Assembly: GCA_937135995.1 (NCBI GenBank)
Contig: CAKZOF010000452.1
Location: 1 to 8,656 of the forward strand
Length of the DNA stretch: 8,656 bases
Source of the DNA: an uncultured Pyrinomonas sp.
Lineage (GTDB): Bacteria; Acidobacteriota; Blastocatellia; Pyrinomonadales; Pyrinomonadaceae
Direction of reading: 5' to 3'
Position numbers and translations under genes: made by a program. Of this stretch, positions 1-6,675 are shown one piece after another (the first letter of the stretch is position 1; the number at the start of each line of letters is the position of its first letter). The notes under the pieces were generated by a model, which saw only the letters and a program-made list of their open reading frames with translations, did no database searches and was not told the origin of the DNA.

Positions 1-182
1 CGCTGCTCGAAGTGGCAATGAACGAAGCAAAGATCGTTAACCATCTGGCGCGCAACATGCTCAATAGCCCGAACAATCTGAGCGGGATACGGCCCGCGCC
101 GGCGGCCAGCCCGTCGCCCGCCGCGACGGCACAGCCGACCGCTTCGCCCGCCGCGAGCCCGCAGGCGAGTCCGCAACGTTGA
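1..182 (+). CDS. C-terminal end of an unidentified protein with an Ala/Pro/Ser-rich tail (5' end outside window)
   Basis: An open frame enters from the left edge (first full codon at 3) and ends at TGA 180-182, giving 59 visible residues. The first ~27 residues (LLEVAMNEAKIVNHLARNML...) look like an ordinary helical segment. The last ~30 are a low-complexity run of Ala, Pro and Ser with repeated ASP/PAAS units and a final Gln-Arg, a typical disordered tail or linker. I do not recognise the family, and the catalytic or folded part is outside the window. The reading is supported by the open frame, the GC-rich codon pattern and the tight 4-nt gap to the ABC-F start codon, which suggests co-transcription. 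Function unknown. Confidence 0.65.
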   Translation, partial: LLEVAMNEAKIVNHLARNMLNSPNNLSGIRPAPAASPSPAATAQPTASPAASPQASPQR

Positions 183-186
183 TCCT

Positions 187-2109
187 ATGTTGTTCAGGCT
201 CACCGACGTCTGCAAGTCTTACGGCGGACAAGAAGTTCTGCGCGGCGTCTCGTTTCAGGTCAATCCCGGCGAGCGGATCGGGTTGGTTGGCAGGAACGGC
301 GCTGGCAAGACGACTATCTTGCGGCTGATCACCGGCGAGGAGATGCCGGACGCCGGCGAGGTCGTGCGCGCGCGCAACCTGAAAGTCGGCGTGCTTGCGC
401 AGCACGTTGACTTTGCGCCCGATCTTTCGGTGCACGAAGCGTCGCTTGCCGCTTTCGGTGAACTCCAGCGTATCGAACACGAGATGCGCCTGCTCGAACA
501 GCGCATGGCCGAAGGCACGGACGATCTGGAGCGCGTGCTGGAACGCTACAGCGAGTTGCAGCAGCTCTTCGAGCACCAAGGCGGGTTCGAGTACGCGGCA
601 CGCGCCGAAGCTGTGTTGCAGGGCTTGGGTTTCGGTCGCGAGCTGTGGTCGCTGGAGACGGCAAAACTCTCCGGCGGCCAGCGAAACCGCCTGGGATTGG
701 CGCGCTTGCTTCTGTCGGAGCCGGATGTGCTGCTGCTCGACGAGCCGACGAACCATCTCGACACGGCTGCCGTGGAATGGCTCGAGGAGTTTCTGGAAAG
801 CTACGCCTCGGCTTACATCGTCGTCAGTCACGATCGCTACCTTCTCGATCGCGTTTGCCGACGGATCATCGAAATAGACGGCGGCAAAGCGGCGAGTTAC
901 ACGGGCAACTATTCGAGCTTCGTCGTCGAGCGCGAAGCGCGACGCGAAGCGCAACGGCGCGCCTACGAACAGCAACGGGAGTTGATTGCGCGCACCGAAG
1001 AGTTCATCCGTCGAAACATCGCCGGACAGAAGACCAAACAGGCGAAGTCGCGGCGCAAGATGCTCGAACGTCTCGAACGGGTCGAACAAGTGCGCGAAGA
1101 GCGGGCGAGCGGCGATTTTCAACTGCGTGACGTCGCACGTGCCGGAACGCAGGTTCTCACCGTGCGAGATCTTGCCATCGGTTACGGAGAGCGCGTGTTG
1201 GCTCGTGGTCTCAACTTCATCCTGCGCCGCGGCGAGTCTCTCGGCGTCATCGGGCCGAACGGAGCGGGCAAAACGACGCTCATCAAGACGTTTCTCGGGC
1301 GCCTCGCGCCGCTCGCTGGCGAGGCGCAATGGGGAGCCAACGTGCAGATCGGATACTACGCGCAACAGCTCGACGATCTCGACCCGCGCAACGAGGTGAT
1401 CATGGAGTTGAGGCGCGTCGCGCCAGCGGACGCGACGGCCGGGGAGTTGCGTTCTTTCCTCGCGCGCTTTCTCTTCACGGGCGACGACGTCTACAAACAC
1501 GTCGCCGACCTGTCAGGCGGCGAGCGCGGAAGACTCGCGCTCGCCAAACTGATCTACTCGCGCGCCAACGTCCTTCTGCTCGACGAACCGACGAACCATC
1601 TGGACATTCCATCGCGCGAAGCGCTGGAGGCGGCGCTCGAGGAGTATCCAGGAACGCTCATCGTCATCAGCCACGACCGTTATTTCTTGGATCGCATCGC
1701 AACGCAGATACTCGCTCTTCGCGGCGATGGACGCGCCGACCACTTCATCGGGAACTACAGCGAGTATCACGATTGGAGACGGGCACAAGAGGCAACCGTC
1801 GAAGAGAAGAGCGAGGGCGCAGCGCGCCGCGCCGAACCGGAAAGAAGGGCGAAGAAGAGCGTTGTTCGGGAGAGAAGGGGCGGCGAAGTGGAGCGCCGAC
1901 GCGACCCGGAAGCGATCGAAAGTGAGATCGCACAGCTTGAAGATCATCTCGCTGCGCTGGCCGAAGAGATGGGGCGTGACGCGACCGCTCGTGATGCGGC
2001 GCGGTTGCGCGAGTTGAGCGCCGAGTATCAGCGTGCGGAAGATCGGTTGCGCGTTCTTTACGAGGAATGGGAACGAAGCGCCGACGTCTCATCCGCCGGA
2101 TCATGCTAG
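187..2109 (+). CDS. ABC-F family ATPase (ribosome-associated, YdiF/Uup-like), duplicated ABC domains
   Basis: 640 residues with two ABC ATPase domains and no membrane segment, the ABC-F layout. These soluble proteins bind the ribosomal E site and act on translation rather than transport. Domain 1 has Walker A GRNGAGKT (35-42), signature LSGGQ (161-165), Walker B plus EPTNHLD (181-192) and switch His215. Domain 2 has Walker A GPNGAGKT (356-363), signature LSGGE (442-446), Walker B plus EPTNHLD (462-473) and His496. The basic helical arm between domains (about 235-306, RRxxQRxxYEQQ then KTKQAKSRRK) is the ABC-F linker that contacts P-site tRNA. After domain 2 comes a highly charged Arg/Glu/Lys stretch (~545-575), then a predicted coiled coil (~577-636), as in YdiF/Uup. 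All catalytic motifs are intact. The ATG at 187 is chosen because the first beta strand and Y12 follow at the normal distance; the upstream Shine-Dalgarno is weak, so coupling to the preceding gene is possible. The exact subfamily and any resistance role cannot be told from sequence. Confidence 0.96.
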   Translation: MLFRLTDVCKSYGGQEVLRGVSFQVNPGERIGLVGRNGAGKTTILRLITGEEMPDAGEVVRARNLKVGVLAQHVDFAPDLSVHEASLAAFGELQRIEHEMRLLEQRMAEGTDDLERVLERYSELQQLFEHQGGFEYAARAEAVLQGLGFGRELWSLETAKLSGGQRNRLGLARLLLSEPDVLLLDEPTNHLDTAAVEWLEEFLESYASAYIVVSHDRYLLDRVCRRIIEIDGGKAASYTGNYSSFVVEREARREAQRRAYEQQRELIARTEEFIRRNIAGQKTKQAKSRRKMLERLERVEQVREERASGDFQLRDVARAGTQVLTVRDLAIGYGERVLARGLNFILRRGESLGVIGPNGAGKTTLIKTFLGRLAPLAGEAQWGANVQIGYYAQQLDDLDPRNEVIMELRRVAPADATAGELRSFLARFLFTGDDVYKHVADLSGGERGRLALAKLIYSRANVLLLDEPTNHLDIPSREALEAALEEYPGTLIVISHDRYFLDRIATQILALRGDGRADHFIGNYSEYHDWRRAQEATVEEKSEGAARRAEPERRAKKSVVRERRGGEVERRRDPEAIESEIAQLEDHLAALAEEMGRDATARDAARLRELSAEYQRAEDRLRVLYEEWERSADVSSAGSC

Positions 2110-2181
2110 ACACAGCGAAACATTCCTCGCACATGCGTTGCACCGACGCGTTCGGCTGATTCCGTGCCACACACGTGCGCC

Positions 2182-2207
2182 GCTGGCGAGCCGTCGTTCG
2201 CGCCAGC
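2182..2207 (+). terminator. Possible hairpin terminator after the ABC-F gene (weak)
   Basis: GCTGGCG (2182-2188) can pair perfectly with CGCCAGC (2201-2207) across a 12-nt loop, 73 nt after the ABC-F stop codon. The 3' side is followed by ACTCTCTCCTC, which is not a U-tract, so it is not a canonical intrinsic terminator. It may be a transcript-stabilising hairpin or chance. Confidence 0.25.
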
Positions 2208-2270
2208 ACTCTCTCCTCAATGAACATCCCCTGACTTTGCTGAAGGCGAGCTGAATCTTGCAGTCACGGG

Positions 2271-2372
2271 GGCGGAAGAGCTAACCTTTAGACTCGTTGA
2301 AAGGATCCCACGCTTCGAAGCGCATCTCTTCTGGCAATCGGCGGAAGAGCTAACCTTTAGACTCGTTGAAAG
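2271..2372 (+). CRISPR. Putative orphan mini CRISPR array: two perfect 33-nt repeats, one 36-nt spacer
   Basis: The segments 2271-2303 and 2340-2372 are identical over 33 nt and diverge at once on both sides. The 36 nt between them (2304-2339) are unrelated to the repeat. Repeat and spacer lengths fall in the CRISPR range. The repeat can fold: GAG-CTAA pairs with TTAG-(A)-CTC around a CCT loop, with one bulged A. It ends in GTTGAAAG, like the ATTGAAA(C/G) 3' ends of many type I and III repeats that become the crRNA 5' handle, which would set transcription on the + strand. Against it: only two copies, no cas genes in the window, no clear leader. It could instead be a locally duplicated element or the remnant of an array whose cas genes lie elsewhere. 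Confidence 0.5.
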
Positions 2373-2483
2373 TTCCGACCGCGCGATCGAAACCCGGTTG
2401 GTATTCGCCGCGCATCGACCGCCGAGTTCGAACTTTCATCCTTGCTGAATTAGTTGCACGAACACGGATGGAAAGCGCGCCAA

Positions 2484-5420
2484 TTACGGTTGTTCGAGCT
2501 TGCGTTCCCTCTTTGCTGACTCAGCCGTCGGCGGAAGGATCAGTTCTTCGCTTTCGGCGAGAAAGGGGACCGCTGCCTGGTCCAACGACTCTTTCTCGGC
2601 CTTGAGTTGTGCCGTGCGGACCACTTGTTCTGGCATCTCGGCGGCTAGTTCAGCAAAGGCTTCGCGCGCTGCGCGGCGCGTCATCTCCCATGTCGCCGGG
2701 TGTGCGACGACGAAAGCGAACGTGGCGAGCGCCAGTTCCTTTCGGCATCCGTCGAATACAAGCAACGAAGCGAGTCCGTAGAGCACGTCGAGCGCGATGG
2801 GCACCGCGCGGATTTTGATGGCCGTGGCGAGCGACGATGAAAAGAATCGCCACGCTTCTTCGCGCCTCCCGGTCGCGGCGGCGATGCAGCCGAGGTTGTC
2901 GAGCGAAGCGGCAACGCACTTCAAGTAATTGATCCGACGCCCAAGCTCAAGGCTCTCTTCGAGCAGGCGAATTGCGCGTTCGTATTTGCCAGCGAGATAG
3001 AGCACGAACCCGAGATCGTTGAGGGCATTAGCGATTTCTTGCGGTCGGCCACTCAGACGGCTGAGCATCAAGCTTTCTTCGACCAACTTCTCCGCTCGTT
3101 CGTAATCTCGCGCTTGGCCGGCAACGTAGGCGAGCCGACTGAGGGACTGGGCGATGCCTTCCGGATCGTTCAACGCGCGGTAGAGCGCCAGCGCTTCTTC
3201 CAAGATCTGTTGGCTTTTTTCTGTGTCGCCCAAGTGATAGATGACCATGCCGAGCCGGTTCAGACAGGTCGCCTGTTCGCGGCGAAGTCCGGCTGCGCGC
3301 AACAAGCGGAGCGCTCGGCAGAGGAGCGCGCGCGCTTCGACGTTTCGTCCAAGATGTGCGTTGAAGACGCCTTGCTTCAGGAGCGCTCGACCGAGCGCTC
3401 CGCCGGAAGCGCGCAAACGTTCACTGGCACGCGCAAAGCTCTCGCATCCTTCGTCGAAGAGGCCATGAAGCTCATAGAAGCGAAAGATCGGTTCGATGTA
3501 AGATTCAACCACAGCAATCGAACCATGGCGCGTCGCCCAATCCCACCCGGCGCGCACGTTTTCGGTTTCGGGACCGAAATTGCCGCTCTTTATGTTTCGA
3601 GCCAACTGAGCGTAGAAACGCGCGTGGCGAGCGTGGAGCGGATCGACTTCGTGCGCTCGAGCTTGCAGTTTTTCCGTCGCGTATTGCCTGATCAATTCGT
3701 GAAGCTCGAACCGACCTTGCGCGTTGCGCCGAAGAAGCGACTTGTCCATCAGGGCGAACAAGTCTTCCACCGTCGCTCCGGCGATCTCGCGCGCTGCCTC
3801 AAGTTCGAAGCCGTCGCGAAAGACCGACAGACGGCGGAAGATCTTCTGTTGTCGTGCGGTCAACAGTCGCCACGAATTTTCAAAGGTCACGCGCATGCTT
3901 TCGTGGCGAGGTTCGGCGTCGCGCAGCGGCGTCGTCAACAGATCAAGGCTGCGCGTCAGTTCTTCGGCGATCTGGCCGCATGGAAGTTTCGTCGTCCAAG
4001 TGGCAGCGAGTTCGATGGCGAGCGGCAGCCCCACGACCAGACGGCAGATGCGCGCGACATCCATCCGGTTCTCGGCGGTGAGCGCAAAGTCCGGTTTGAC
4101 TTTGCGCGCTGCTTGCAAAAAGAGCCGGACCGCCGGATACCTGTCAACGTCGCTCTCATCTGCGGGCGGACAGCAGAGCCCCTCGATTTCCATGACCCAT
4201 TCTTGGGTCAAGCGCAATCGCTCGCGCGACGTGACGAGGATCTTGAGCGAAGGCAAAGCGCGCAGCATCTCGGCCACTCTTCCCGCACCATCGAGCAGGT
4301 GATCGAAGTTATCGAGGACAAGCAGCAGACGCTTTCGATGAAGATGTGCGAACAGCTCATCTTCCGTTTCGGCGTTCGCTTCCGGGGCGGTGAAGCGCGC
4401 GATGGTCGGCAGCAGTAACGTTGGTGCATCAAGCGTCGCAAGCGAGATGAATCGCACACCATCGGGGAAAAGGTGCCGATTAAGTTCGGCCGCGCGGCGG
4501 GCAAGCTGCGTTTTGCCGACGCCGCCCACGCCCGTCAAAGTCAGCAATCGACACGCGGGTGAACTCAAGCGCGCGGCGATGAGAGCGAGTTCGCTTTCGC
4601 GTCCGATGAACGTCGAAAGAGGCTCGCCCGCGCACGCTTCTTTCTCCTCGGTGAAGGGGCGAGCTGCGTGAATGCTCGCACGGAGTTGTTCGGTCTCAGC
4701 AGAAGGCGCTTCGCCCAATTCGCGCTGCAAGGCTTGGCAGCAGATCCGATACTGGCGCAGCGCGTCGCCGCGCCGCCCTGTTTGGAAGTAGATCTGCATC
4801 AACGTGCGATGTGCTACTTCATCCGCCGAATTGATCGAAAGGAGTTGACGAGCGCGTGCCTCCGCTTGCTGTAACTCATTGCAAGCGAGATGCGCGCCGC
4901 AGAGCGCGTACAGCACGCGAGTCGCTGCCGAGCGAAACTCTTCAACTCGTTCCCGTTGCCAATCGTCGAACTCAGCGCTCCCACACACCGTGAAACCGGC
5001 TAGAAAAGCATCGCGGTAACAATCTGCGGCGTGTGCAAGCGCCTGCCTTTGGCATTGTGGTGAATATGATCCCATCTCGTCGAGTTCGGCCACGGTTGAA
5101 CGAAGCAAAAGCGCATCAACCCACGCGTCGTTGCGTCGCACGAAGCGAATCGTCTCTCTGTCAGCCAAGAGCCAACGATCGAGGCCGGCCTGTCGGAGTT
5201 CCCAGATCGCCTGACGAAGCGCACGACGCGCTTCGTCAGGCGGTGCCTCTGGCCAAAGAAGCGCCGCCAAAGATTCACGCCCAATTGGACCATCTTGAAG
5301 GCTCAGGTAGATGAGAGCTGCCAGGGCTTTGCGCCTTCTGATGAGAACTGGCTTCCCGTCGATCTCGACCCTTGGTGTTCCAAAGACGAATAATCGCATG
5401 GCTAAAGACGCGTAAATCAT
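2484..5420 (-). CDS. AfsR/SARP-type STAND transcriptional regulator (winged helix, BTAD, NB-ARC, TPR)
   Basis: 978 residues. The N-terminus (8 to ~97) is a winged-helix DNA-binding domain opening with MRLFVFGTPRVEIDGKPV, as in SARP/AfsR proteins. Residues ~100-250 form the BTAD helical domain (CYRDAFLAGF, EVAHRTLMQIYFQTGRRGDALRQY). An NB-ARC ATPase follows: P-loop GVGGVGKT (297-304), Walker B LLLVLDNFDH (365-374), ILVTSRERL (394-402), GLPLAIELAA (464-473), then the helical/winged part around 511-585. The rest (~675-880) is TPR-like helical repeats such as LNRLGMVIYHLGDTEKSQQIL. Proteins of this plan are cytoplasmic activators in which ATP binding and a TPR-sensed signal control oligomerisation and DNA binding; the signal here is unknown. 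Two starts are possible, ATG 5420 or the in-frame ATG at 5399 (residue 8); neither has a good ribosome site, and the second fits the usual domain start better. It is divergent from the small membrane protein/lipoprotein genes, with a SARP-like operator between them. Confidence 0.93.
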   Translation of the reverse strand: MIYASLAMRLFVFGTPRVEIDGKPVLIRRRKALAALIYLSLQDGPIGRESLAALLWPEAPPDEARRALRQAIWELRQAGLDRWLLADRETIRFVRRNDAWVDALLLRSTVAELDEMGSYSPQCQRQALAHAADCYRDAFLAGFTVCGSAEFDDWQRERVEEFRSAATRVLYALCGAHLACNELQQAEARARQLLSINSADEVAHRTLMQIYFQTGRRGDALRQYRICCQALQRELGEAPSAETEQLRASIHAARPFTEEKEACAGEPLSTFIGRESELALIAARLSSPACRLLTLTGVGGVGKTQLARRAAELNRHLFPDGVRFISLATLDAPTLLLPTIARFTAPEANAETEDELFAHLHRKRLLLVLDNFDHLLDGAGRVAEMLRALPSLKILVTSRERLRLTQEWVMEIEGLCCPPADESDVDRYPAVRLFLQAARKVKPDFALTAENRMDVARICRLVVGLPLAIELAATWTTKLPCGQIAEELTRSLDLLTTPLRDAEPRHESMRVTFENSWRLLTARQQKIFRRLSVFRDGFELEAAREIAGATVEDLFALMDKSLLRRNAQGRFELHELIRQYATEKLQARAHEVDPLHARHARFYAQLARNIKSGNFGPETENVRAGWDWATRHGSIAVVESYIEPIFRFYELHGLFDEGCESFARASERLRASGGALGRALLKQGVFNAHLGRNVEARALLCRALRLLRAAGLRREQATCLNRLGMVIYHLGDTEKSQQILEEALALYRALNDPEGIAQSLSRLAYVAGQARDYERAEKLVEESLMLSRLSGRPQEIANALNDLGFVLYLAGKYERAIRLLEESLELGRRINYLKCVAASLDNLGCIAAATGRREEAWRFFSSSLATAIKIRAVPIALDVLYGLASLLVFDGCRKELALATFAFVVAHPATWEMTRRAAREAFAELAAEMPEQVVRTAQLKAEKESLDQAAVPFLAESEELILPPTAESAKRERKLEQP

Positions 5421-5505
5421 CTTAGCTCAGCGCCACTCGTGCAAAGGCGCACACAACCTTTTCGCAATAAATTTATCAGCCTTTTATCTGAAAGGGTAGC
5501 GTTAG

Positions 5506-5538
5506 TGAGACGTTCATGAGACGTTTCTGAGACGCTCC
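5506..5538 (+). promoter_or_regulatory. SARP-type operator: three TGAGACG heptamers at 11-bp period
   Basis: TGAGACG occurs at 5506-5512, 5517-5523 and 5528-5534, each followed by a 4-nt variable spacer (TTCA, TTTC, CTCC), so the period is exactly 11 bp, about one helical turn. Streptomyces SARPs such as ActII-ORF4 are known to bind direct heptamer repeats spaced by 11 bp placed about 8 bp before the -10 box. Here the last heptamer ends 9 nt before TAAAAT. A SARP-type regulator is encoded next door and divergently. The binding assignment is inference. Confidence 0.7.
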
Positions 5539-5543
5539 GCCAG

Positions 5544-5549
5544 TAAAAT
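5544..5549 (+). promoter_or_regulatory. -10 element of an activator-dependent promoter for the envelope genes
   Basis: TAAAAT matches the sigma-70 -10 consensus TATAAT at five of six positions. The hexamer 17 bp upstream is ACGTTT, which does not resemble TTGACA and lies inside the heptamer repeats. A promoter with a fair -10, no -35 and activator repeats in its place is typical of SARP-controlled genes. The start of transcription would fall around 5556, leaving a leader of under 30 nt before the ATG at 5584. Confidence 0.6.
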
Positions 5550-5583
5550 GCGGAATCGTCTAGTCGCGAGGTGACTTCAGATT

Positions 5584-5853
5584 ATGGGAGACCATGCTTC
5601 TGTCGCTTACCAACTGGGTTACGTCGTAGGAATAATGATCGCCCTTGTTGGACTGTCTCTCATCGTGGCTATGCCCGCGATGCTCGTTCTGGGCGCGCTT
5701 CGCTGGTTGGCGTTGCGGCCAAAGAAGACCTTTCGACAAGCCATTTTTACGTGGCAGGTGATCGTCGCCGGAGCCGCGATCTTCGTCATCGTCTTTCTCG
5801 TTCTGCTGCTCTTGTCTTTGTTGATGAAGGTAGCTCCGGCATTCGCGACGTAA
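5584..5853 (+). CDS. Small membrane protein of unknown function, two transmembrane helices
   Basis: 89 residues. The ribosome site GAGGTGA (5568-5574) lies 9 nt before ATG 5584, which fixes the start. Two hydrophobic segments are clear: about residues 10-42 (GYVVGIMIALVGLSLIVAMP onward) and about 56-84 (WQVIVAGAAIFVIVFLVLLL onward). They are joined by a short basic loop (RPKKTFRQ), which by the positive-inside rule should be cytoplasmic, placing both ends outside. There is no cleavable signal or known motif, and I do not recognise a family. It is the first gene after the SARP-like operator and is followed after 60 nt by the lipoprotein gene, so it is probably co-expressed with it. The function may be membrane-associated support of the downstream envelope proteins, but this is only context. 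Confidence 0.8.
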   Translation: MGDHASVAYQLGYVVGIMIALVGLSLIVAMPAMLVLGALRWLALRPKKTFRQAIFTWQVIVAGAAIFVIVFLVLLLLSLLMKVAPAFAT

Positions 5854-5913
5854 TAAAGAGATCTAGGATGCCCAAATCTTTGTTCTACAAACTTCTTTTC
5901 TGAAGGAGATGAT

Positions 5914-6510
5914 ATGAAAGGCACCGTTTTCACTGCTGTGTTGTTGATGCTAGCTTGGATCGTTAGTGGATGTAGCATCCCGAACTACTTGCCGGGGCCG
6001 CAGCCGACACCTCAGCCGCCATCGGCCCCCCAGCCGGCGAGCGCTCCGGGAGGGCAAGCGCAAACCCCTCAGAGTCAAGCGCCTGGAGGACAGGCGTTGA
6101 ACACGGCCCCAGTCTCACCCTACCGCACCAGCGGAGTGTGGATTAACGCGGCTTACAATAGGCAGTATCCTTTCACCGTCTATTTCATCAGCGCAAGGCG
6201 CATCAGCGGTAACATTCTCGATGTGCGTCTCGCCATTAGCAACGAAGCGGACTCAACGTTACCTACTCTAGCTTTCGGTTCTGGCTTCGGAGATATCTAC
6301 TTGGTCGATCCAGCCGAGCAGAAGAAGTACGAGGTCCTCAAAGAGGAGAACCTGTTCCGTTACACGATCGCCTCGAAAATCAATGAAATCCCGGCCAAAC
6401 AGCGCGTGGAAATCTTCATGCATTTCCCCGCACCCCCGCCGACAACGTCGCGAGTTCATATTTACGTGCCGGGCGCAGCGCCGATGCTGGATGTGCCGAT
6501 CTCGCAATAG
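5914..6510 (+). CDS. Lipoprotein with Pro/Gln-rich linker and C-terminal beta-rich domain
   Basis: 198 residues. A strong ribosome site AAGGAG (5903-5908) sits 5 nt before ATG 5914. The N-terminus (MKGTVFTAVLLMLAWIVSGC) is a lipoprotein signal with lipobox VSGC; Cys20 would be lipidated, and the following Ser argues against inner-membrane retention. Residues ~24-65 are a Pro/Gln/Ala-rich spacer, which probably lets the domain stand off the membrane. Residues ~73-198 alternate short hydrophobic strands (DVRLAISNEAD, DIYLVDP, EIFMHFPAPPP, VHIYVPG) and look like a beta-sandwich. From memory, similar strand patterns with a FPAPPP segment occur in N-terminal parts of some OmpA-family proteins; I could not check this. 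An OmpA-domain lipoprotein is the next gene, so the two may be partners. Specific function unknown. Confidence 0.85.
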   Translation: MKGTVFTAVLLMLAWIVSGCSIPNYLPGPQPTPQPPSAPQPASAPGGQAQTPQSQAPGGQALNTAPVSPYRTSGVWINAAYNRQYPFTVYFISARRISGNILDVRLAISNEADSTLPTLAFGSGFGDIYLVDPAEQKKYEVLKEENLFRYTIASKINEIPAKQRVEIFMHFPAPPPTTSRVHIYVPGAAPMLDVPISQ

Positions 6511-6675
6511 CAAGCTGAGCCAGCGAGATGCGTAGCTTGCGCTCCGTATCATCGGTCCAGCGAAGGGAAGAGGTTTCTTTTACGGCGTGCCTTGGTGCGC
6601 TCGAAACCGTTTCATTGCCGAGGATTTGACAACGAGGGAACGGAGACCAGAGCACGCCGCAGGAGTTGCTTTGAG

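Larger units (their letters stand above)
2110..2483. other. Non-coding gap between convergent genes; holds the repeat pair
   Basis: 374 nt between the ABC-F stop and the stop of the minus-strand regulator. I see no convincing gene: the open frames here are short, start with poor codons and lack ribosome sites. It contains a GC hairpin at 2182-2207 and the two 33-nt perfect repeats described separately. The stretch 2373-2483 after the second repeat shows nothing I can name, and no third full repeat copy is present. Confidence 0.7.

Noticed and set aside
61..1500. Long minus-strand open frame (479 codons) opposite the ABC-F gene
   Set aside because: It is fully antisense to an ABC-F gene with all motifs intact, has no recognisable domain, and arises from the GC-rich codon pattern.
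2409..2441. A third, degenerate copy of the 33-nt repeat at the expected position
   Set aside because: Only short scattered matches are visible where a third repeat would fall; this is not above chance.
3039..4418. Long plus-strand open frame (459 codons) opposite the regulator
   Set aside because: It is antisense to the NB-ARC/TPR coding region, its composition is that of a shadow frame, and it lacks a ribosome site or known motifs.
5467..5476. AT-rich palindrome ATAAATTTAT in the divergent region as an operator or minus-strand promoter
   Set aside because: It is short and of simple composition, and I could not find a matching -35/-10 pair for the regulator on the minus strand.
6510..6540. 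Hairpin GCAAGCT / AGCTTGC directly after the lipoprotein gene as a terminator
   Set aside because: The 17-nt loop and absence of a following T-run make intrinsic termination unlikely, and it starts inside the stop codon. It therefore does not decide whether the OmpA-like gene is co-transcribed.
6626..6631. TTGACA upstream of the OmpA-like gene as a separate promoter
   Set aside because: A perfect -35 hexamer is present, but I see no acceptable -10 at 16-18 bp spacing, so I did not list it as a promoter.
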